64,000 bases of DNA, taken from contig CM053029.1 in the NCBI GenBank assembly GCA_028564925.1, positions 585,613,168 to 585,677,167 of the forward strand, written 5' to 3'. The DNA comes from Lithobates sylvaticus (Eukaryota; Chordata; Amphibia; Anura; Ranidae). Below are positions 56,910 to 64,000 of the stretch, piece by piece; the stretch's first letter is position 1, and each line of letters opens with the position of its first letter. The notes under the pieces were generated by a model that saw nothing but the letters and a program-made list of their open reading frames with translations, did not search any database and was not told the origin of the DNA. Both the position numbers and the translations under genes were made by a program.

Positions 56910-57625
56910 GTAGCCGGTGAGGTTGAAAAAAGACACAAGTCCAACCTATGTGTGTGATTATATGTCAGTATTACATTGTATATCCCTGTATGTTGCGGTC
57001 GTTCAGGTGATTATCTAATAGTTTTTTGAAACTATCGATGCCCCCCGCTGAGACCACCGAGAATAATTTCAGCGCTCACAAACCTTTCCTCATAACTAAT
57101 ATCCTCCAGACCCTTTATTAGCTTTGTTGCCCTTCTTTGTACTCGCTCCATTTCCAGTACATCCTTCCTGAGGACTGGTGCCCAGAACTGGACAGCATAC
57201 TCCAGGTGCAGCCGGACCAGAGTCTTGTAGAGCGGGAGAATTATCATTTTATCTCTGGAGTTAATCCCCTTTTAAATGCCAATATTTTTTTTCTTTGTTA
57301 GCAGCAGCTTGGCATTGCATGCCATTGCTGAGCCTATCATCTACTACGACCCCCAGGTCCTTTTCCATCCTAGATTCCCCCAGACGTTCTCCCCCCAGTG
57401 AATAGATTGCATTCATATTTTTGCCACCCAAATGCATTATTTTACATTTTTCTACATTGAACCTCATTTGCCATGTAGTTGCTCACCCCATTCATTTGTT
57501 CAGATCTTCTTGCAAGGTTTCCACATCCTGCGGAGAAGTTATTGCCCTGCTTAGCTTAGTATCGTCCGCAAATACAGAGATTGAACTGTTTACCCCATTC
57601 CCATCCTCCGTCCGTCGTCTATGAG
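56910..57625 (-). mobile_element. CR1 LINE 3' part with internal deletion
   Basis: The plus strand starts with the 3' tail ACATAGTAGCCGGTGAGG and includes GACACAAGTCCAACCTATGT. An internal deletion joins ACCACCGA to GAATAATTTC near 57060. Minus-strand coding pieces read MRFNVEKCKIMHLGGKNMNA (57467-57261) and LHLEYAVQFWAPVLRKDVLE (57247-57032), the C-terminal reverse transcriptase region of CR1. 5'-truncated and frameshifted. Confidence 0.88.
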
Positions 57626-57876
57626 CAAAACTCCCCCCCCCCCTTTATTTTTTCCCTGCCTTTGAACCAAATACGAATAATGTTTCTGACTTGCCAAACA
57701 CGTTTATTTACATTTCTATATTATTTACATTTCTATGCCTACAGTGAACTACAGTAATGGTTTTAACATATGCTTTTCACGTTACCATCTAGCACCTTCG
57801 GGCGAGATGGTTATGGACAGTAACTATGGTATAGTTGCAGTATCTCACAAAAGTGAGTACACCCCTCACATTTTTG

Positions 57877-58882
57877 TTAACCACTTCAGCCCCGGACCAA
57901 TTTGCAGCCAAAGGACCAGGCCCCTTTTTGCGATTCGGCACTGCGTCGCTTTAACTGACAATTGCGCGGTCGTGCGACGTGGCTCCAAAACAAAATTGGC
58001 GTCCTTTTTTTCCCACAAATAGAGCTTTCTTTTGGTGGTATTTGATCGCCCCTGCGGTTTTTATTTTTTTGCGCTATAAACAAAAATAGAGCGACAATTT
58101 TGAAAACAATGCAATATTTTTTGCTTTTTGCTATAATAAATATCCCCAAAAAATATATAAAAAAACATTTTTTTTTCCTCAGTTTAGGCCGATACGTATT
58201 CTTCTACATATTTTTGGTAAAAAAAATCGCAATTAGCGATTATTGATTGGTTTGCGCAAAAGTTATAGCGTTTACAAAATAGGGGATAGTTTTATAGCAT
58301 TTTTATTAATATTTTTTTTTTTACTAGTAATGGCGGCGATCAGCGATTTTTATTGTGACTGCGACATTATGGCGGACACATCGGACATTTTTGACACATT
58401 TTTGGGACATTTGTCATTTATACAGAAATCAGTGCTATTTAAATAGCACTGATTCCTATGTAAATGACAGTTGTAGTGAAAGAGTTAACCACTAGGGGGC
58501 GGGGAGGAGTCAGTGTGACGTGTTGTTTTTATTTACAGTAGGGGGCGTGGCTGTACGTCTGACGTCATTGATCGGCGTTCCCGATGACAGGGAACAGCCG
58601 ATCACTGACAGTCAGTGTAGGAAGCGCGGGGAGAGGTTTGTTTACACAAACCTCTCCCCGTTCTTCAGCTCCGTAACCCGATCGCGGGACACCAGCGGCG
58701 ATCGGGTCCGCTGGTCCCGCGGCGGGGTCACGGAGCTCCCGACCGGGTCGCGAGCGCGCCGCTGGCGGCGCGCGCGCGACCCACAGGCAGGCACATGCAC
58801 GATCACGTACAGGTACGTGATTTTGCCTGCCCGTGCCATTTTGCCGCAGTATATCTGCGTTAGGCGGTCGGGAAGTGGTTAA
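57877..58882 (+). mobile_element. piggyBac-type element nested in Tc1
   Basis: TTAACCACTTCAGCCCCGGA to GGGAAGTGGTTAA with TTAA flanks, just inside the Tc1 left terminal repeat. Closest in look to 12867-13836. Confidence 0.92.
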
Positions 58883-59200
58883 TCTTATTCTATCTTTTCA
58901 TGTGACGACACTGAAGAAATGACACTTTGCTACAATGTAAAGTAGTGAGTGTACAGCTTGTATAACAGTGTAAATATGCTGTCCCCTCAAACACAAAGCA
59001 ATTAATGTCTAAACTGCTGGCAACAAAAGTGAGTACACTCCTAAGTGAAAATGTCCAAATTGGGCCCAATTAGCCATTTTTCCTCCCCAGTGTCATGTGA
59101 CTAGTTAGTGTTACAAGGTCTCAGGTGTGAATGGGGAGCAGGTGTGTTAAATTGGGTGTTATCGCTCTCACTCTCTCATACTGGTCACTGGAAGTTCAAC

Positions 59201-59560
59201 ATGGCACCTCATGGCAAAGAACTCTCTGAGGATCTGAAAAAAATTGCTCTACATAAAGATGGCCTAGGCCAGTGATGGCGAACCTTGGCACCCCAGATGT
59301 TTTGGAACTACATTTCCCATGATGCTCATGCACTCTGCAGTGTAGTGGAGCATCATGGGAAATGTAGTTCCAAAACATCTGGGGTGCCAAGGTTCGCCAT
59401 CACTGGCCTGGGCTATAAGAAGATTGCCAAGACCCTGAAACTGAGCTGCAGCACGGTGGAAAAGACCATACAGCGGTTTAACAGGACAGGTTCCACTTAG
59501 AACAGGCCTCGCCATGGTCGACCAAAGAAGTTGAGTGCACGTGCTCAGAGTCATATCCAG
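59201..59560 (+). pseudogene. Tc1 transposase N-terminus, interrupted
   Basis: Starts at ATG 59201, MAPHGKELSEDLKKIALHKD, the first helix-turn-helix of the paired-like DNA-binding domain. A hAT MITE then splits the gene. It resumes KKIAKTLKLSCSTVEKTIQR (59418 on), the recognition helix region, and RFNRTGST, then a stop codon (TAG) where the family usually has more coding sequence, and RPRHGRPKKLSARAQSHIQR. The MITE and that stop disable it. Confidence 0.82.
59270..59405. mobile_element. Fold-back hAT MITE, 136 bp, nested in Tc1
   Basis: CAGTGATGGCGAACCTTGGC to GCCATCACTG, flanked by GCCTAGGC and GCCTGGGC (one mismatch). Same length and near-identical sequence to 30877-31012. Confidence 0.93.
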
Positions 59561-59583
59561 AGGTTGTCTTTGAGAAATAGACG

Positions 59584-60649
59584 TGTAAAAGAAAGCACGT
59601 ATTATTAAATTAAATATTAAATCATTTTATGATCTGTTATGGTTTCTATCTAGTAATATCATTTCATTATTATTATATATATTTTTTTTTTTTTTTTTTT
59701 TTTGTTTGCGTTCCAATTTATGATACATAACTAGTTAATTCCATCCCAATTTATTCCATTCAACAATATAATTTTTTATTCATGATGTATTGTACTTTAT
59801 TTATTTTTTAAATTTGTATAGCAAATATTTATTTTTGGGTTAATTTGTAATCATATGTTATCATGTGTTTTTATGTGTCTTCATATATTTATAATCGCTA
59901 TATATGAAATTGTAATCAATATATATGAAATTGTAATCAATATGTCTTGTTATTGTGTAAAAGAATGTCCATGCCTTTAGAGCAGGTCTTCTTCTAAATA
60001 GCCTCTAGATGGCCCCATAACCTCAGCACCAATATAAGGCCGAAAATCAGCCTGTCTTTCCCCCAGCTCTGATGAAGGAGTGCGCCTGTTCCTTCCATCT
60101 ACAGTGTGCATGCTCCGAAACGCCGTAGGCTTAGCTGTGAGGTCATCACGCCCGACGTTTGTTTGAATCACCTGACCGGAGCCAAGCCTCGCTCTCGGTC
60201 CAACAAGCCAGTATCACCAACGTTAGGATATCCTGCTGGACAGGACGCTGCACTGGACTAAAACAAACGGACTTGGTGCACACATGACGCTCCAGAGGAC
60301 TTTCTTATTGTGCTGAATTACCTCTACTTAAATGTAAGTGGTTATATGCACCTTATTTTTGTGGAATAAAATGCTTACTATCTTAACTCGGTGGCGCCTC
60401 TCTTCTGTGCTTTCTTTTACATGTACTTTGGAGTTTGCTCTCAACTTCCCGTTCTGAAGGCTGCCTTGGACTGTTAATTAGCTTGCATGCCACAGATCAA
60501 AGGTTTTGTTCCCTCCATTATCATTATTTCTTGTAGAATACAAAATATGTTTACATACTATGATAGTTCTGTTATGCTATTTGTTATTTAATATAAGGGA
60601 ATTGCAAAATATCGAATACAGAGCAACAGCGCCATCTATATATATGTTT
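59584..60649 (+). mobile_element. Hammerhead-bearing retroposon with 15 bp target duplication, nested in Tc1
   Basis: Flanked by TTTGAGAAATAGACG at 59569-59583 and 60650-60664. The left end TGTAAAAGAAAGCAC is the reverse complement of GTGCTTTCTTTTACA at 60404-60418, a short inverted terminal piece. Hammerhead-like core at 60060-60135, GGAATAAAATGC at about 60362. AT-rich left third. No coding region. Same plan as the 155-1313 element but with only a vestigial inverted copy. Confidence 0.75.
60060..60135 (+). ncRNA. Hammerhead type I-like ribozyme motif
   Basis: Stem I strand AGCT, CTGATGA (60069-60075), stem II with GGAG/CTCC and a ~33 nt loop, GAAA (60117-60120), stem III A-C/GCC/G-T, A at the cleavage position, then GGCT pairing with AGCT (one wobble). 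All core bases agree with the hammerhead consensus. Activity unknown. Confidence 0.5.
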
Positions 60650-60669
60650 TTTGAGAAATAGACGCATTA

Positions 60670-61344
60670 GTGCTGCCAGCATTGCTGCAGAGGTTGAAGG
60701 GGTGGGGGGGTCAGCCTGTCAGTGCTCAGACCATACGCCGCACACTGCATCAAATTGGTCTGCATGACTGTCGTCCTAGAAGGAAGTCTCTTCTAAAGAT
60801 GATGCACAAGAAAGCCTGCAAACAGCTTGCTGAAGACAAGCAGACTAAGGACATGGATTACTGGAACCATGTCCTGTGGTCTGATGAGACCAAGATAAAC
60901 GTATTTGGTTTAGATGGTGTCAAGCGTGTTTTGAGGGAACCAGGTGAGGAGTACAAAGACAAGTGTGTCTTGCCTACAGTCAAGCATGGTGGTGGGAGTG
61001 TCATGGTCTGGGGCTACATGAGTGCTGCCGGCACTGGGGAGCTACAGATCATTGAGGGAACCATGAATGCCAACATGGACTGTGACATACTGAAGCAGAC
61101 CATGACCCCCTCCCTTCAGAGACTGGGCCGCAGGGCAGTATTCCAACATGATAATGACCCCAAACACAACTCCAGGACAACCGCTGCCTTGCTAAAAAAG
61201 CTGAGGGTAAAGATGATGGACTGCCCAAGCATGTCTCCAGACCTAAACCCTATTGAGCATCTGTGGGGCATCGTCAAATGGAAGGTGGAGGAGCGTAAGG
61301 TCTGCAACATCCACCTACTCTATGATGTCGTCATGGAGGAGTAG
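60670..61344 (+). pseudogene. Tc1 transposase catalytic domain (DD34E), open but separated from its N-terminus
   Basis: A 224-residue open frame with the DDE domain: VLWSDETKINVFGLDGVKRV (first D), FQHDNDPKHNSRTTAALLKK (second D) and SPDLNPIEHLWGIVKWKVEE (E). A typical KHGGGSVMVWGYMSAAGTGE motif lies between. All three catalytic residues are present. The frame ends at VMEE, short of the usual C-terminus by a stop. The upstream half is cut off by the 1.07 kb retroposon. The family cuts and pastes at TA. Confidence 0.9.
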
Positions 61345-61688
61345 AAGAGGACTCCAGTGGCAACCTTTGAAGCTCTGGTGAATTCCATGCCCAAGAGGGT
61401 TAAGGCAGTGCTGGAAAATAATGGGGGCCACACAAAATATTGACACTTTGGGCCCAATTTGGACATTTTCACTTAGGGGTGTACTCACTTTTGTTGCCAG
61501 CGGTTTAGACATTAATAGCTGTGTGTTGAGTTATTTTGAGGGGACAGCAAATTTACACTGTTATACAAGCTGTACACTCACTACTTTACATTGCAGCAAA
61601 GTGGAATTTCTTCAGTGTTGTCACATGAAAAGTTATAATAAAATATTTACAAACATGTGAGGGGTGTACTCACTTTTGTGAGATACTG

Positions 61689-62440
61689 TACTTACAGTAC
61701 ATTGGTCCAAACTAATCATAAAGCGGTATTAAACCCAAAAGCAAACATTTATAATATTGCAGCTGACCAATTCTTAGATGTGATGGCTGCATTTGTTTTC
61801 TTTTTTGGGCTTCTTTCTTCTATTTCTAATTGGTGATCCATCCAGCGAATCTGTTGTCTTTCAAAAGAACAAGCTCTCTTCCAGATGTATCGGTTAAAGG
61901 GATGAGGCCAGTCATTTAACACTGTTATGAATTTATGAAGAAATATATTTACTATTCAATGACAGAAATGTATAATGTCAAAAAGACACGTGAACTGTGA
62001 GGTCACCATAATTGACCTTTCGAAAACCTCTAAGACACAGGAAACTCATGTATTCTAAATTACTACAACCATTCTATTCAAGGGGTTTTTACAAGCCTGT
62101 ATTGAAGCCAAAAAGAGAACAGGAACAATGGTAGCCTGTGTCACCAAACACAAGGTGTGTACTTATTTTTGTTGATTAGTTTGAGAAGTCCAAATTTATG
62201 AGGTGTCATCACTTGGAGGTGGTCCTGACTGGGAAGAATCCTTTGTGCTGAAGTAAAGGTTGTTTGGACAATTTACAACCATCACTACAAAAATTCTAAA
62301 GCCAACACCTTGCCCGACAAAGCCTATTATGTGGAGTCCTAGGAATTGTGTACATAGCTAAGCTATCAAAACATGAATCGGACTGTTCAAAGTCCATTTC
62401 AAAACATGATTTTAAAAATAGAGGCAAACCGACCTATGTT
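61689..62440. other. Low-copy AT-rich sequence with a TTAA-MITE fragment
   Basis: AAGCGGTATTAAACCCAAAA at 61721 matches the left end of the 6602-type repeat, then continues about 120 bp. The remainder shows nothing recognisable. Confidence 0.4.
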
Positions 62441-64000
62441 AAAAATATATATATATATATTCAGAAGACAGTGAATATAAATCATTCAGAATATCTGTGA
62501 GATGCGTAGGTCACAAAAGAAAACTATGAGTTAGTATCTGATGAGTTGATGAAATCGGTTATAAAGAAAACATAATAAATATAGGGTGATTATTAATAGA
62601 ATTGTTTTAGGAACAAATTAGTATTAAGACAAATATATGATTATGATATGAATGTATTAGAATTGAAATGCTTAGATAAACAAATATTGATTGGATACCC
62701 AAATTATACAGGTATCCAGGTAGATAAAAACTGTATGTGATGTTGATTAATATATATATATATATATATACACATATAACTTGTGTCCTTTTCAAATGGA
62801 CTAAATTTGCAGATATACAATGATATGCATATATATCACCATTTTATGCAAGTGATTGATCAATAATTATGCTAGGCAATTTGATAGTATGGGGTTAGTT
62901 GAATTCCCAAATATTAAAGATATAGATATTTCCACTAAAGTAAAATATACAGTATAAAATAAAATATATTACTTTACAGAGCAGCCCCAAAACACATGTG
63001 AGACCCCTGGTGGTTGAAGGCGCAATTACATTTACAACAGTTAGGCCTATAGGAAAGAGACACATACCTCTTGGGCTGAACATATTACAAATTTTATGAT
63101 CTTATTGTGTGAGAGGATATTTAAGAAGCTAGATAGATAGTGAGAGAGGACAGCTCAGGGGAACCTGAGAGCTCAGGGACCCACCCTGGGGAAGGGACAC
63201 TGGGAGAGAAACATCTTCCCAGATAGACTGACAGCCATGCCTGGAAATATACTTTAAACCTCCAAGGAGATTCCTGAACCCGGTAGCTATCTTAAATCCA
63301 GACTTATAGCCATTTTGGAATGGGTAAATATGCCATGTTGATTTTATCTTGTATGTTCTCTTAACCATTGATGTATTGAATATTCTAGTATTGATAATCA
63401 TTCTCCAGAATCAATAATCGCCTTTTCATAGATTTTTCTCTAATATTCAATTTTTATTATATATTACTTTTTGCATAGTTGCTTTTTATTGACAAACAAA
63501 TGTCTAATTTGTTTCGCATTGTTCAACGTTACTTACCTGCAGCATAGTAACGGCTGGGTGTGTGAAATACAGACATTATGTTAAATTGTCAAGTATAAGG
63601 TTATTGATTCTACTGAAGAAGTTATCATGGTGATATTGTGTCCAAGGTACTACGCCCATTTTAAGGGTATTTTCATTAATTGTCAAATGTTCAAATAATG
63701 CAATCTGTATTTTAATTTCATGTAAATATTTGTTTTCTGTCAACCAATAAATGTGACTATTAAGTATGATCACTCGTCTCCGTGAACCAGTTTCGCATAT
63801 ATAGACTGTGTCGTATAGATTGATCTTGTATCTTAAAAATATCTTCGTTAAAAATTACTTAATAAAAAATGTGCGGGAAACTTTCCTTAAAAAAGCACAA
63901 CATATTAAATGGAGGCACTGCGTGAGATAACGTCGATATTTTGTACAGGATCAGTCATAGTTACGGTGGTGACAGAAATAATATTTTGCATGAAATTATT
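62441..64000. other. AT-rich sequence, possible retroposon tail
   Basis: Short (TA)n runs at 62441-62460 and 62750-62770. 63130-63260 is GC-richer with direct GCTCAGGG words. CTACTGAAGAAGTTATCATG near 63608 resembles half of a hammerhead core, but no GAAA box follows; CCAATAAATG lies at 63746. No coding motif. Confidence 0.3.

Larger units (their letters stand above)
57838..61688 (+). mobile_element. Tc1/mariner transposon with three nested insertions
   Basis: Left terminal repeat CAGTATCTCACAAAAGTGAG, right terminal repeat CTCACTTTTGTGAGATACTG then TA. Inserted into it are a piggyBac-type element (57877-58882), a fold-back hAT MITE (59270-59405) and a hammerhead-bearing retroposon (59584-60649). 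Subtracting these and their duplications leaves ~1.62 kb, the normal length of a Tc1 element. Coding sequence runs left to right. Confidence 0.92.

Noticed and set aside
63598-63650. Hammerhead core near CTACTGAAGAAGTTATC
   Set aside because: The 5' box is present but no GAAA box or stem I partner follows.

Overview
The window reads as vertebrate nuclear DNA from a frog, most likely a ranid. I base this on recurrent repeat families I associate with ranid genomes: piggyBac-type repeats opening TTAACCACTTCA, repeats built on CCGTACACACGGTCGG, CR1 LINEs, and Tc1 elements with CAGTATCTCACAAAAGTGAG ends. I found no convincing host protein-coding gene. Every recognisable coding segment belongs to a transposable element (CR1 endonuclease and reverse transcriptase, piggyBac transposase, two Tc1 transposases), and all are broken or interrupted.

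Layout. 1-3.9 kb: a CR1 LINE on the minus strand whose 3' part is split by a 1.16 kb near-palindromic element carrying hammerhead-ribozyme-like cores. 4-9.2 kb: small repeats, a hAT-like element with an internal minisatellite, and TTAA-flanked non-autonomous elements. 9.1-11.7 kb: a ~260 bp satellite-like array seeded by the end of one of those elements. 12.9-14.4 kb: two TTAA elements sharing one TTAA. 14.4-16.4 kb: a second palindrome, interrupted by a solo LTR. 17.3-19.5 kb: a GC-rich retroelement-like relic, a CR1 3' end and a composite minisatellite. 21.2-28.1 kb: two piggyBac-type elements, the second a 5.85 kb degraded autonomous copy. 28-33.5 kb: hAT-type repeats, a SINE and low-copy sequence. 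33.8-42 kb: a minisatellite hit by a piggyBac repeat and two solo LTRs, then an old tandem duplication whose halves carry different insertion loads. 43-48 kb: a piggyBac repeat, low-copy sequence, and a hAT element holding an LTR that itself holds another LTR. 48-57.6 kb: a LINE 3' end, inverted repeats, a truncated Tc1, two inverted copies of one MITE, a TATCGGCGTATAAC-type element and another CR1 fragment. 57.8-61.7 kb: one Tc1 transposon with three nested insertions. 61.7-64 kb: AT-rich sequence.

Between the repeats lie at least five low-copy islands (about 11.7-12.2, 20.0-20.5, 32.4-33.4, 44.3-45.0 and 54.0-54.7 kb) that are non-coding, balanced in composition and dense in homeodomain-, POU- or TCF/SOX-like words. 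They look like candidate conserved non-coding elements, which would fit a regulatory gene desert, but this needs an alignment to prove.

The most interesting signal is the recurrence of a minimal type I hammerhead-ribozyme core (CTGANGA, stem, GAAA, two-base-pair stem III) in several retroposon-like repeats. Two of these repeats are head-to-head palindromes, and two have target duplications of 14 and 15 bp. This resembles non-autonomous Penelope-like elements. I saw no defence system, CRISPR array or operon; none would be expected here.
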